From Pseudomonas sp. BCA17 (GTDB lineage Bacteria; Pseudomonadota; Gammaproteobacteria; Pseudomonadales; Pseudomonadaceae), in the NCBI RefSeq assembly GCF_004519405.1, contig NZ_SGWI01000001.1, positions 1,240,001 through 1,304,000 on the forward strand: DNA of 64,000 nt. The letters are read 5' to 3'. A model generated the notes under the pieces. That model was not told where the DNA came from and did not search any database. It was given only the letters and a program-made list of their open reading frames with translations. This document shows, piece after piece, positions 18,108 through 26,706 of this stretch. Numbering within the stretch: position 1 is the stretch's first letter; each line of letters starts with the position of its first letter. The translations under genes and the position numbers were made by a program.

Positions 18108-20621
18108 ATGTCTTCTCTTTCCAGCAACAGGCCCGCGCGTTACGCGCTGAGGCTCAAGACACTGTCGCTGGCGATTGCCGCCAGCCTGCCGGCCTGGGCG
18201 ATGGCCGATGAAGCCGGCGAAGCGTTCAACACCACGTTCTTGCAAGGTGGGCAGGCGGTCGACCTGCAGCAATTGCTCGCGGCCAACAGCGTGCTACCCG
18301 GCAATTACCGGGTGGACCTGTACAGCAACGAAGTGCTGGTGGGCCGGCGCGATATCGACTTCCTGCGCAACCCGAAAAATGGCCAGGTCGAAGCCTGCCT
18401 GACCCTCGACCTGCTCAAGCAACTGGGCATCGACATGGCCCGCTTGCAGGCCCAGGGCAAAATCGACCCCGAGCATCCCGCGCCCTGCTATTCACTGCCT
18501 CAGTTGATCGAAGACGCCAGCGTGCGGTATGACAGCAGCCGCCTGCGCCTGATGGCGAGCATTCCACAAATAGCCCTGCAACGCGGCCGGCGCGGCTATG
18601 TCGACCCGCAGTTGTGGGACGACGGCGTGCCGGCCGCGTTCATCAACTATCAACTCAACAGCAGCCGCACGGCCGGCGACTATAAAACCCGTGTCGCCAA
18701 TAACCTGGGCTTGCGCAACGGCATCAACCTGGGCGCCTGGCGCCTGCGCAACGAGTCCAACTTCAGTGGCGGCACCGCCCGCGCGAACACCTTCACCAGC
18801 AACCGAACCTACGTGCAGCATGACGTGACGGCGATCAAGGGCCAGTTCAGTGCCGGTGAGATTTTCTCCGACACCGACCTGTTCGACAGCGTGCGCTATC
18901 GCGGTGTGAAGCTGGCCTCGGACGAAGGCATGCGCGCCGACAGCGAGCGCGGCTATGCGCCGGTGATCCGTGGCGTGGCGCAGACCAACGCGACGGTAGA
19001 GATACGCCAGAACGACTACATTCTCTACACCGCAAACGTCGCGCCGGGCCCGTTCGAGATCAACGACATTTACCCCAGCGGTTCCAACGGTGATTTGCAG
19101 ATCACCGTGATCGAAGCCGACGGCAGCCGCCGCGTGACGACGCAGGCGTTTTCCAGCCTGCCGATCATGGTGCGTGAAGGCCAGGTCAAGTACAGCGTCT
19201 CGGCGGGCACGTTCAAGAGCAATGCCGAAGGCCTGGCCACCCCACGGTTTGTCAGCAGCACCCTGGCGTACGGCTTGACCAGCAGCCTGAGCGGTATCGT
19301 CGGCGTGCAGGCCAGTGAGGCGTACAATGCGCTGTCCCTCGGCGCCGGTAAAAACACAGCGCTGGGCGCGGTGTCGCTGGATGTCACGCATTCGTCGAGC
19401 AAGGCCCGCGGACAGACCACCCAGGGCAACAGCATCCGTGCGCTGTATGCCAAGACCTTTGCCGGCACCGACACCAACTTCACCCTGGCGGCGTACCGCT
19501 ACTCCACCGAGGGCTACCGCAGCTTCGCCGACCATGTCGAAGACATCAGTGAAGGCGCCCGTGTGCGCACCGGCAACTCCAAGACCCGCACCGACCTGAC
19601 CATCAACCAGAGCATCGGGCGTAACCGCGAGTACGGCAGCCTGTATATGAACGCCAGCGATCAGCGCTATTGGAACCGGGGTGGCTCGCAGAGTTTTTCC
19701 GCCGGCTACACCAGTAACTGGGGCGATGTGACGTACAACGTCGGTGTAACGCGTACCAAGCAAATCGTCACCTGGGGCGAACCCAGCGATGACACCCAGG
19801 TGAACCTGTCCATCTCCTTCCCACTGGGCAGCCAACCGCGTGCGCCACGAGCGTTTGCCACCACCAGCAGCAACCACGGCGACACCACCACCCAAGCCGG
19901 TATCAACGGCTACGTCGCCGATACCAGCGACACCTTTTATTCGGTGCAAGCCGGCCACAGCGACACCAGTGGCGATTCGGGCTCGGTGAATATCAACAGC
20001 CGGACCTCGGTGGCGGACGTAAGCCTGGGTTACAGCCAGGGCCAGGGCTACAACTCGCAGAACCTCAACCTCGCGGGCTCCGTGGTGGCCCATGCGGGTG
20101 GCATCAACCTGGGGCAGACCGTCAGTGAAACCTTCGCGCTTGCCGAAGTACCCGGTATCAGCGGGGCAAAAATCGGCAGCTACAGCGGCGTCGAAACCGG
20201 CTACAACGGCTATGCGGTGATCCCCACGGCCCAACCTTATCGGGTGAACTGGGTCAGCCTGGACACCCGCGACCTGGGCGGCGACGTAGAAATCACCAAT
20301 GCCACCCAACAACTGGTGCCGCGCCGTGGCGCCATCGTGGTAGCGCATTACAGTGGCACCACCGGGCGGCGCGTGTTGTTCGAGTTGTTCGATGCCCAGC
20401 ATCAGCCGTTATCATTCGGCGCCTCGCTGGAAGACGCCCAAGGCAAGCAACTGGCGATCGCAGACCCGAACGGCAACGCCCTGGCATTGGTGGAGCAGGA
20501 TCAAGGCACCTTGGTCATCAAGTGGGGCGAGCGGCATTGCAGTGCGAGCTACACGCTGCCACCCCGGAACAAGGCGCTGAACTACGAACGCCAGGCACTG
20601 GTGTGCAAGCCCGCACAATGA
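18108..20621 (+). CDS. Fimbrial outer-membrane usher protein (FimD/PapC family)
   Basis: 837 residues. Signal peptide is about residues 1-34 (ending AWAMA). The N-terminal periplasmic domain is FNTTFLQGGQAVDLQQLL...NYRVDLYSNE. The central beta-barrel has the plug region near YAPVIRGVAQTNATVEIRQN and GPFEINDIYPSG. The C-terminal domain RRGAIVVAHYSGTTGRRVLF...IKWGERHC ends with a conserved Cys pair region. The start at 18108 follows AAAGG with 7-base spacing. It forms the pore through which chaperone-bound subunits leave the periplasm. Size is normal for the family. Confidence 0.95.
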   Translation: MSSLSSNRPARYALRLKTLSLAIAASLPAWAMADEAGEAFNTTFLQGGQAVDLQQLLAANSVLPGNYRVDLYSNEVLVGRRDIDFLRNPKNGQVEACLTLDLLKQLGIDMARLQAQGKIDPEHPAPCYSLPQLIEDASVRYDSSRLRLMASIPQIALQRGRRGYVDPQLWDDGVPAAFINYQLNSSRTAGDYKTRVANNLGLRNGINLGAWRLRNESNFSGGTARANTFTSNRTYVQHDVTAIKGQFSAGEIFSDTDLFDSVRYRGVKLASDEGMRADSERGYAPVIRGVAQTNATVEIRQNDYILYTANVAPGPFEINDIYPSGSNGDLQITVIEADGSRRVTTQAFSSLPIMVREGQVKYSVSAGTFKSNAEGLATPRFVSSTLAYGLTSSLSGIVGVQASEAYNALSLGAGKNTALGAVSLDVTHSSSKARGQTTQGNSIRALYAKTFAGTDTNFTLAAYRYSTEGYRSFADHVEDISEGARVRTGNSKTRTDLTINQSIGRNREYGSLYMNASDQRYWNRGGSQSFSAGYTSNWGDVTYNVGVTRTKQIVTWGEPSDDTQVNLSISFPLGSQPRAPRAFATTSSNHGDTTTQAGINGYVADTSDTFYSVQAGHSDTSGDSGSVNINSRTSVADVSLGYSQGQGYNSQNLNLAGSVVAHAGGINLGQTVSETFALAEVPGISGAKIGSYSGVETGYNGYAVIPTAQPYRVNWVSLDTRDLGGDVEITNATQQLVPRRGAIVVAHYSGTTGRRVLFELFDAQHQPLSFGASLEDAQGKQLAIADPNGNALALVEQDQGTLVIKWGERHCSASYTLPPRNKALNYERQALVCKPAQ

Positions 20622-20769
20622 TCCGTTTTCGCCAGGCCGATGGCGCAAGCCTGTGTTCGGCCAGCGTGATTCGACGGGGCGCCCAAGCTCAAAACCAGTC
20701 CCCAAGCAGATCAGGAACAGACTGAATTGAGCTGATGCGTGAAGCAACCTGTGGCAGCGGCGCCGACAA

Positions 20770-21558
20770 TCAATGAGTTCGTGCGCTCTTCTCCACCACA
20801 CACATTGGCGTGCCCGCCACCGGTTCATTGACGATCTGCACGTGCACATCAAACACCCGCCGCATCAACTCGGCACTGATCACCGCCGCGGGCGCACCGT
20901 CGGCCACCAACCTGCCGCCGTGCATCACTGCCAGATGATCGGCATAGCGACACGCCTGGTTGATGTCGTGCAGCACGGTGATGACGGTCTTGCCTTCGGC
21001 AGCCAGCTCGCCCATCAAGTCCAACAGTTCAACCTGATGGCTGATGTCCAGGTACGTGGTGGGTTCGTCGAGAAGCACCACCGGTGCGTTCTGTGCCAGC
21101 ACCATGGCCAACCACGCACGTTGGCGTTGACCGCCGGACAGGTCCGCCAAGGCACGCTCGGCCAGGGTATCCAGTTCCAGGCGTTGCAGGGCTTGGCTCA
21201 CATGGGATTGGTCGTTGCCGCTCAGGCGCCCCCACAACGAGTTGTGCGGGCTGCGACCGTAGGCAGCCAGCTGGCGCACACTCACACCCTCCGGCACGGG
21301 CAACACTTGCGGCAGGAACGCGATCTGCTGCGCCAGTTGCCGAGCGGACAAGCTGGCGTAGGCTTGCCCCTGCAGGGTCAGCGCGCCATGGGTTGGCTTG
21401 AGGATACGGGCGAAGGCTTTGAGCAAAGTGGACTTGCCGCAGCCGTTAGGGCCGATCAACGCAGTGACCTTCCCCGCCGGCGGCGCGAACGACAACCCCT
21501 GCACGATGCGCGTCGCGCCATAACCGATATCGAGCTGGTGTGCGTGCAGAATACTCAT
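20770..21558 (-). CDS. fecE: Ferric citrate-type ABC transporter ATP-binding protein
   Basis: 262 residues with Walker A GPNGCGKS, Q-loop FLPQ, signature LSGGQRQRAWLAM, Walker B VVLLDEPTTYLD and switch TVLHDINQA. These are the wording and length of the FecE/FepC group that powers siderophore uptake. It is the last gene of a four-gene minus-strand operon, 4 bases after the permease stop. A short C-terminal tail (VVEKSARTH) is unremarkable. Confidence 0.85.
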   Translation of the reverse strand: MSILHAHQLDIGYGATRIVQGLSFAPPAGKVTALIGPNGCGKSTLLKAFARILKPTHGALTLQGQAYASLSARQLAQQIAFLPQVLPVPEGVSVRQLAAYGRSPHNSLWGRLSGNDQSHVSQALQRLELDTLAERALADLSGGQRQRAWLAMVLAQNAPVVLLDEPTTYLDISHQVELLDLMGELAAEGKTVITVLHDINQACRYADHLAVMHGGRLVADGAPAAVISAELMRRVFDVHVQIVNEPVAGTPMCVVEKSARTH

Positions 21559-21562
21559 GTGA

Positions 21563-22531
21563 TCAGCCCTTGAACCGTGCCAGTAACCAAAGAAAATAGG
21601 GCGCGCCGATCACTGCCGTGAGCACCCCAGCCGGGATTTCGCTGGGTGCGATCAACGTGCGCCCGAGGGTATCGGCGAGCACCAGCAACAACGCGCCGAT
21701 CAGCATCGCGGCCGGCATCAGGTGGTGGTGATGCCCACCCACCAGGCGCCGGGCCATATGGGGCGCCACCAGCCCGATGAAACCGATCGGCCCGATCACG
21801 CCCACGCCCAGGCTGGTGAGCATCACTGCGCAGGCCATCGCCACCCAGCGCGTGCGGCGCAGTGCGGTGCCCAGGCTATGCGCAGCCTCATCTCCAAGCG
21901 CGATCAGGTTCAGTGGCTTGGCCAGACACAGCCCCATTGGGATCAGTACGAGGAACGGCAGCACCAACGCCACATGGTGCCAGCTCCGACTCCACAGGCT
22001 GCCGGTGAGCGCGAGCAACGCGGTGTTGATATCCAGCGGGTGGGACAGGATCAGAAATTCGGTGACGCTGGACAAGGTCACCGCAATCGCCACTCCGGAC
22101 AACGCAAAGCGTACCCCGGAAAAACTCACCCCCGTGTTGTACAGCGCCAACAGCAGCGCTCCGCCGGCCCCGCCCAGGCACGCCACCAGTGGCAGCCAGG
22201 CGATCGGCAATTGCGGCCAGGTGATGATCGCCACGGTGAGCGCCAACCCCGCGCCTTGAGTAACGCCAAGAATTTCCGGCGAGGCCAAAGGGTTGCGAAT
22301 CACGCCTTGCACAATCGCCCCTGCCAGGCCGAAGGCACACCCGGCGAGGATCGCGATCAGGCTGCGAGGCAGGCGGTGGTTCCACACTTCAAAATCGAGG
22401 GCGTCGTGGGCCAACAGGCGCTCAAGCACAGTGTCGGGCGTGAGCCACGAAGTGCCGGCGCTGAGGCTGACAAACGCCACCAGCAGCAACAGGCCCGATA
22501 ACAGCCCAAGGCGAAAACGTGGCCGAATCAT
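21563..22531 (-). CDS. fecD: Ferric citrate-type ABC transporter permease
   Basis: 322 residues and multiple hydrophobic segments typical of the FecCD/BtuC family. The GVIRNPLASPEILGVTQGAGLAL motif is near residues 76-98 and the coupling segment GPIGFIGLVAPHMARRLVG near 238. It ends with GVLTAVIGAPYFLWLL. The start ATG overlaps the stop of the other permease gene (ATGA). It forms the inner-membrane channel with the following FecC-like subunit. Confidence 0.87.
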   Translation of the reverse strand: MIRPRFRLGLLSGLLLLVAFVSLSAGTSWLTPDTVLERLLAHDALDFEVWNHRLPRSLIAILAGCAFGLAGAIVQGVIRNPLASPEILGVTQGAGLALTVAIITWPQLPIAWLPLVACLGGAGGALLLALYNTGVSFSGVRFALSGVAIAVTLSSVTEFLILSHPLDINTALLALTGSLWSRSWHHVALVLPFLVLIPMGLCLAKPLNLIALGDEAAHSLGTALRRTRWVAMACAVMLTSLGVGVIGPIGFIGLVAPHMARRLVGGHHHHLMPAAMLIGALLLVLADTLGRTLIAPSEIPAGVLTAVIGAPYFLWLLARFKG

Positions 22532-23517
22532 AGGGCGCGCCTGGCGAGAAAGAGAAAGAATGGCGCGCCGATCAGTGCAGTGACCACACCGGCCGGGGTT
22601 TCCACCGGGAACGCCACGGCGCGACTGAGCAAGTCGGCGCCCAGCACAATCACGGCGCCCAGGGCGGCACTCAGCGGGATCAGCCAGCGATAATCGTTAC
22701 CGAGAAACTGCCGGACGATATTGGGCGCAATCAGCCCGACGAAGCCGATGGGGCCGACCGCACAGACGCTGGCGCCCACCAGCAGCAAACTGGCGACGAA
22801 GACCTGCAGGCGCAGGCTGGCGATACCCACGCCCAGCGAACGGGCGGCATCTTCGCCCAGGTTGATCAGGTTCAAGCGTGGCGCGCACCACAGCGCCCAC
22901 AGGCCGCCGACCAAGGTGCAAGGCCAGAGCAGTTGCACCTGTGCGGCACCAGTGTTGGCCAGGGAACCGGCCAGCCAGTTGAGGACACTTTGCGCCTGGG
23001 CTTCCACCAGGATCACCGTGAGCCGGGTCAAGGCCGCGCACAACGCCGCCACGGCCACGCCGGCCAGCACCAGGCGGCCTTGGGACGTGGCGGGTGACCA
23101 CGCGCCGCCGAGGCTGAACACGGTGACCCAAGCCAGCGCGCCCCCCACGCAAGTCATCAACAAGGCGCCCCCTGCAAAGGGTGGTGCCACCAGCCCGGTG
23201 GAAAACAACGCCAGGCCCAGGGCTGCCCCCGCCGTCACGCCGAACAAAGACGGCGAGGCCAGGCGGTTGCGCGTGATGCCTTGCATCAATGCGCCCGCCA
23301 AGCCCAGGCACGCGCCCACCAAAGCCGCACACACCGCACGTGGCACCCGCAGTTGGGCGACGATGTAAGCCATATTCCCGCCCTGATGGCCTTGGTGCAC
23401 CAAGCCATTCCACGCGTCGCCCGCGGTAATTACAAACGGCGACCAGCTATACAGCGACAGCCAGAACAACCAGGCCCCCGACAGCACGACGCCGACGGCG
23501 GCTAAACGGCGCTGCAC
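22528..23517 (-). CDS. fecC: Ferric citrate-type ABC transporter permease
   Basis: 329 residues if translation starts at the GTG two bases after the stop of the binding-protein gene (V/M-QRRLAAVGVV). The much longer open frame upstream lies inside the binding-protein gene and is rejected. FecCD-family motifs are GITRNRLASPSLFGVTAGAA and GPIGFVGLIAPNIVRQFLG, with the closing GVVTALIGAPFFLFL. It pairs with the FecD-like subunit to which it is translationally coupled. Confidence 0.85.
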   Translation of the reverse strand: MQRRLAAVGVVLSGAWLFWLSLYSWSPFVITAGDAWNGLVHQGHQGGNMAYIVAQLRVPRAVCAALVGACLGLAGALMQGITRNRLASPSLFGVTAGAALGLALFSTGLVAPPFAGGALLMTCVGGALAWVTVFSLGGAWSPATSQGRLVLAGVAVAALCAALTRLTVILVEAQAQSVLNWLAGSLANTGAAQVQLLWPCTLVGGLWALWCAPRLNLINLGEDAARSLGVGIASLRLQVFVASLLLVGASVCAVGPIGFVGLIAPNIVRQFLGNDYRWLIPLSAALGAVIVLGADLLSRAVAFPVETPAGVVTALIGAPFFLFLARRAL

Positions 23518-23519
23518 GG

Positions 23520-24440
23520 TTATTGACTCAGTACGGCTTTGCCGCCCTTGAGAATCGCCAGGGCGTCTTCTGCGATCTGCTCCGAGGCCAACACACCTCG
23601 ATTGCGCGCCCAACTGTCCCCGTCCACTTCGGCCACATGCTGGTTGCGCACGGCGCCAAGCACTTGCCACAGCGGCTGCTTGCTCCAGGCGTCAACAATG
23701 CTCGGGCGGCGGTAGTGGCCGACCAGCAACCAGCCGGGGTCGAGCGCGAGCAGTTGTTCCAGGCTGACGAACTCGGTAGGGGCGGCCATGGCGCGTACCG
23801 ACGGTACTTTCAGGCCGATGGCCTCGAGCACGCTGCCGGCGTAGGAGTCCGGACCGTGCACGGAAAAACTGTCTTCGCGCGCGACGCCGAACAGCACACT
23901 GGCACCGGCGGGGATCTGCTGTGCGATCGCCTTCAGGTGCTCACGGTTCTGCGCGATGCGCGCTTCCATCTGCGGGCTCTTGCCCAACGCCTTGCCGATC
24001 AGTTCCGCGGACTTGAGGCTGCCCTGGTAATCCTCGCCACGCGACGGCAACAGCAAGGTGGGGGCGATGCTGGAGAGGTCGCTATACAGTGCCTGGTGGC
24101 GGTTCAGGTCCGCGACGATCAGGTCAGGCTTGAGCCGGGCGATTTCCTCGATGCTCGGCTGCGAGCGCAAGCCCACGGATGTCCACTGGCCGATAGCCTT
24201 GCGTACCTTGGGCAACACGCGGTTCGCATCGCCATCATCCGCCGCCCCTACGGGCGTGACGTCTACTGCCGCAAGGCTGTCGAGAAAGGAAAACTCCAGC
24301 ACCACCACGCGCTTGGGCGCATCCGGCAGGTGCACGGCGTGCTGGCCGTCGTTGAGGTCGATGGGGGCGGCGCATAACACACTTGAAGAGAATGCCAGGA
24401 CAAAGGCGGCAAGGGTCGGGATGGAGCGCAGTATTCGCAT
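23520..24440 (-). CDS. fecB: Periplasmic ferric citrate-type binding protein
   Basis: 306 residues from MRILRSIPTL, with signal peptide ending VLCA. The mature part matches the FecB pattern: KRVVVLEFSFLDSLAAVDV, then PVGAADDGDANR, then QWTSVGLRSQPSIEEIARL, then LLPSRGEDYQGSL. It binds the ferric (di)citrate-type ligand in the periplasm for FecCDE. No FecA receptor or FecIR pair adjoins it. Delivery across the outer membrane must come from a receptor elsewhere, possibly one in this window (inference). Confidence 0.87.
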   Translation of the reverse strand: MRILRSIPTLAAFVLAFSSSVLCAAPIDLNDGQHAVHLPDAPKRVVVLEFSFLDSLAAVDVTPVGAADDGDANRVLPKVRKAIGQWTSVGLRSQPSIEEIARLKPDLIVADLNRHQALYSDLSSIAPTLLLPSRGEDYQGSLKSAELIGKALGKSPQMEARIAQNREHLKAIAQQIPAGASVLFGVAREDSFSVHGPDSYAGSVLEAIGLKVPSVRAMAAPTEFVSLEQLLALDPGWLLVGHYRRPSIVDAWSKQPLWQVLGAVRNQHVAEVDGDSWARNRGVLASEQIAEDALAILKGGKAVLSQ

Positions 24441-24921
24441 GAACAACCTCGGCGTTGAAACACCCCAGCTAGGCAGGCTGGGGAAAACGGCGGGTACTAT
24501 TCCATAACGGCGCGACGCAATCAAAAAACATTCTTATTAACACCACTCCAGCCAAGCACGATACGCCCTCCTCCGATTGACGTTCCTCAATGCGGCCGGC
24601 AGCGAGGCCGGCAAGTGCTTTCCTGGCGACGACACGGGGGACGCGATCGACGGCATTTCAGTAACCAGCATCGGATGAAAGCCCGGCAGAACTGGACGCC
24701 GCGCCCTGAAGCGGTGCATATCGAGTCCCCAAGCGGCGTAATTGATGGCGTACTGTCCTAAACCGGGCTCAACGGTGAGACAATCCTGGCGTGCTCTGTA
24801 CGTACCGTACGCAGGCTTTTCTCCGACTACGTTTACGCCACAGACTCACAGCGCTTCGACGGATAATTTCGGCGGTGGTTGGCATTTTTGCATCCGCAGA
24901 ATGCTAAGAATGGGTGATGCC
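24441..24921. other. Intergenic region with possible Fur box upstream of fecB-like gene
   Basis: About 480 bases between the divergent fecB-like and dctA-like genes. On the minus strand, 24520-24540 reads AATAAGAATGTTTTTT..., whose left half matches the Pseudomonas Fur site (AATGAGAAT) while its right half is weak. A GCCGGC-containing repeat at about 24595-24612 and small GTACGTACCGTACG palindromes near 24800 are visible. Two in-frame ATGs (24901, 24910) lie just before the chosen dctA start. No credible gene was found here. Confidence 0.4.
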
Positions 24922-26223
24922 ATGAAAGTTGTTAAATCGCTCTACTTCCAGATTCTCTGCGCCGTGATACTGGGCAGCGTGGTCGGGCACTTCTGGGCTC
25001 AGCAGGCCATTGCACTCAAGCCGCTGGGTGATGCATTCATCAAGCTGATCAAGATGATGACTGCGCCCGTGGTGTTTTGCACCATCGTCACTGGCATCGC
25101 CGGGATGAGCGACAAGCGCTCCCTCGCACGCCTGCTCAGCAAGACCATGCTGTTGTTCTTCGGCTTGACGGTGATCAGCCTGTTGATTGGCCTGGTGGCG
25201 GTGTACCTGCTCCAGCCCGGCGCGGGCATGAACATCGATCCCAGCCAACTGAGTACCAAAGGCCTGGCCCAATATACCGAGCCGGCCGCAAAGCTTGGGG
25301 TGGTGGAGTTTTTCATGCACATCATCCCAGAGACTTATATCGGTGCCTTCAGCAAGGAAGAAGTGCTGCCGGTGCTGTTTATTGCGGTGTTGACCGGCTT
25401 CGCCTTGTCGTCACTGGGCGAGCGTGGCAAACCGATGCTCGACCTGCTCGAGTCCGCCTCGCAGGTAGTCTTCAAGATCTTTGCGTACCTGATGCGTTTT
25501 GCTCCGGTCGGCGCCTTCGGGGCGTTGGCGTTCACCGTCGGCCAGTACGGCATCACCTCGCTGGGCTCTCTGGCGAAGCTGATCATGACCTTGTACATCG
25601 CCTGCGGTTTTTTCGTGTTCGTGGTACTGGGCAGCATTTGCCGCGCCAACGGTTTCAGCCTGTGGAAACTGCTGCGCTACTGCCGCGAAGAGTTCCTGGT
25701 GGTGCTCGGCACGTCCTCTACGGAGTCCGTCATGCCGCGCATGCTGGAGAAACTCGAGGCGCTGGGTTGTAAAAAAGGGTTCGTGGGCCTGGTACTGCCA
25801 GCCGGCTACTCGTTCAACCTGGATGGCACCGCGATCTACTTGTCGTTGGCGGCGATGTTCATTGCCCAGGCGTGCAACATCGAGCTGAGCCTGACGCAGA
25901 TCATCACCATGCTGGCAATCATGCTGCTGTCCTCCAAGGGCGCCGCCGGCGTCACCGGCAGTGGGTTCGTGGCACTGGCCTCGACCCTGACGGTCATCCA
26001 CGACATCCCGGTGGCCGGCCTGGCTCTGCTGATCGGCGTAGACCGCTTCATGTCGGAAGCGCGGGCCCTGACCAGCCTGGCCAGCAATGCCGTCGCGACG
26101 GTGGTGATTTCGCTGTCGGAAAATGCCTGCCATCGCGAAACGCTGCACCGGATGCTCGACGCCAAACCCTCGGCGACGCAGGCAGAAGCGTGGGACGACC
26201 TGGAAGCCTCCAAGCGCACTTAG
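24922..26223 (+). CDS. dctA: C4-dicarboxylate:cation symporter DctA
   Basis: 433 residues of the DAACS (glutamate/dicarboxylate:Na+/H+ symporter) family. It starts MKVVKSLYFQILCAVILG, which lines up with the normal DctA N-terminus. Motifs: KPLGDAFIKLIKMMTAPVVF, GTSSTESVMPRML (serine-rich re-entrant loop), PAGYSFNLDGTAIY, and SSKGAAGVTGSGF with DRFMSEARALTSLA (substrate-binding TM8 region). It takes up malate, fumarate, succinate and possibly orotate or citrate-related acids. Upstream sequence lacks a well-formed sigma-54 promoter. Confidence 0.92.
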   Translation: MKVVKSLYFQILCAVILGSVVGHFWAQQAIALKPLGDAFIKLIKMMTAPVVFCTIVTGIAGMSDKRSLARLLSKTMLLFFGLTVISLLIGLVAVYLLQPGAGMNIDPSQLSTKGLAQYTEPAAKLGVVEFFMHIIPETYIGAFSKEEVLPVLFIAVLTGFALSSLGERGKPMLDLLESASQVVFKIFAYLMRFAPVGAFGALAFTVGQYGITSLGSLAKLIMTLYIACGFFVFVVLGSICRANGFSLWKLLRYCREEFLVVLGTSSTESVMPRMLEKLEALGCKKGFVGLVLPAGYSFNLDGTAIYLSLAAMFIAQACNIELSLTQIITMLAIMLLSSKGAAGVTGSGFVALASTLTVIHDIPVAGLALLIGVDRFMSEARALTSLASNAVATVVISLSENACHRETLHRMLDAKPSATQAEAWDDLEASKRT

Positions 26224-26272
26224 CAAATACGCGCGGCACGGCGCCAAGCAGGACCGTGGGCAGGCGCCTGGA

Positions 26273-26695
26273 TCATGCGGTGCGCGCGGCAATCGCCTCC
26301 ACTTCCACCAACGCGCCGGGCAATGGCAAGGCCACCACTTGCAACGCGGTGCGCGCCGGTTTTTCGGGCTGCTGCGGCGTGCCGAAGAACTGCGTATAGC
26401 CACGCTGCAACCCGGCGAAATCGAGCTTGCCGGCGGTCTCCTCGGCCCCCACCAGAAATACGCGCAACTGAACAATGTCGCCCAGGTCCAGGTCGTGTTG
26501 GCGCAGGATCCGGCGGATTTTGTTGAACACCGAAACCGTCTGTATTTCAGTGTTGCCGTAGACGCCCGGAACGTTAGGATCGACGAGGTCCGGCAAGGTG
26601 CCACTGACAAAAACCAGGCTCGCTGAAGCCGGTACGGTGACGGTCTGCGAAATAGGGAATTCGCCGAGGCTGGTGCGTTGAATGCTGTCGCTCAT
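26273..26695 (-). CDS. RidA-family enamine/imine deaminase-like protein
   Basis: 140 residues with the RidA/YjgF fold pattern: FVSGTLPDL near residue 29, TVSVFNKIRRIL, DIVQLRVFLVG, and a terminal strand with VVALPLPGALVEVEAIAA. The Arg in CPR-type positions corresponds to KPARTALQV. RidA proteins hydrolyse reactive enamines and imines. It is the last gene of a six-gene operon, 11 bases after a flavin amine oxidase whose reaction yields an imine, so a cooperating role is likely. Confidence 0.88.
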   Translation of the reverse strand: MSDSIQRTSLGEFPISQTVTVPASASLVFVSGTLPDLVDPNVPGVYGNTEIQTVSVFNKIRRILRQHDLDLGDIVQLRVFLVGAEETAGKLDFAGLQRGYTQFFGTPQQPEKPARTALQVVALPLPGALVEVEAIAARTA

Positions 26696-26706
26696 GGTAT
26701 TGCTCC

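Noticed and set aside
18492..20402. Minus-strand open frame of 636 codons inside the usher gene
   Set aside because: Antisense shadow of a clear FimD-family usher with full motifs; no ribosome-binding site or recognisable domain.
20618..20725. 35-codon frame whose ATG overlaps the usher stop
   Set aside because: The position is where a tip adhesin gene would begin, but the peptide has no signal sequence or pilin features; it may be a remnant but cannot be supported.
24880..24895. Sigma-54-like sequence TTGGCATTTTTGCA before dctA
   Set aside because: The GG and GC dinucleotides are not 10 bases apart as sigma-54 promoters require, so the resemblance is superficial.
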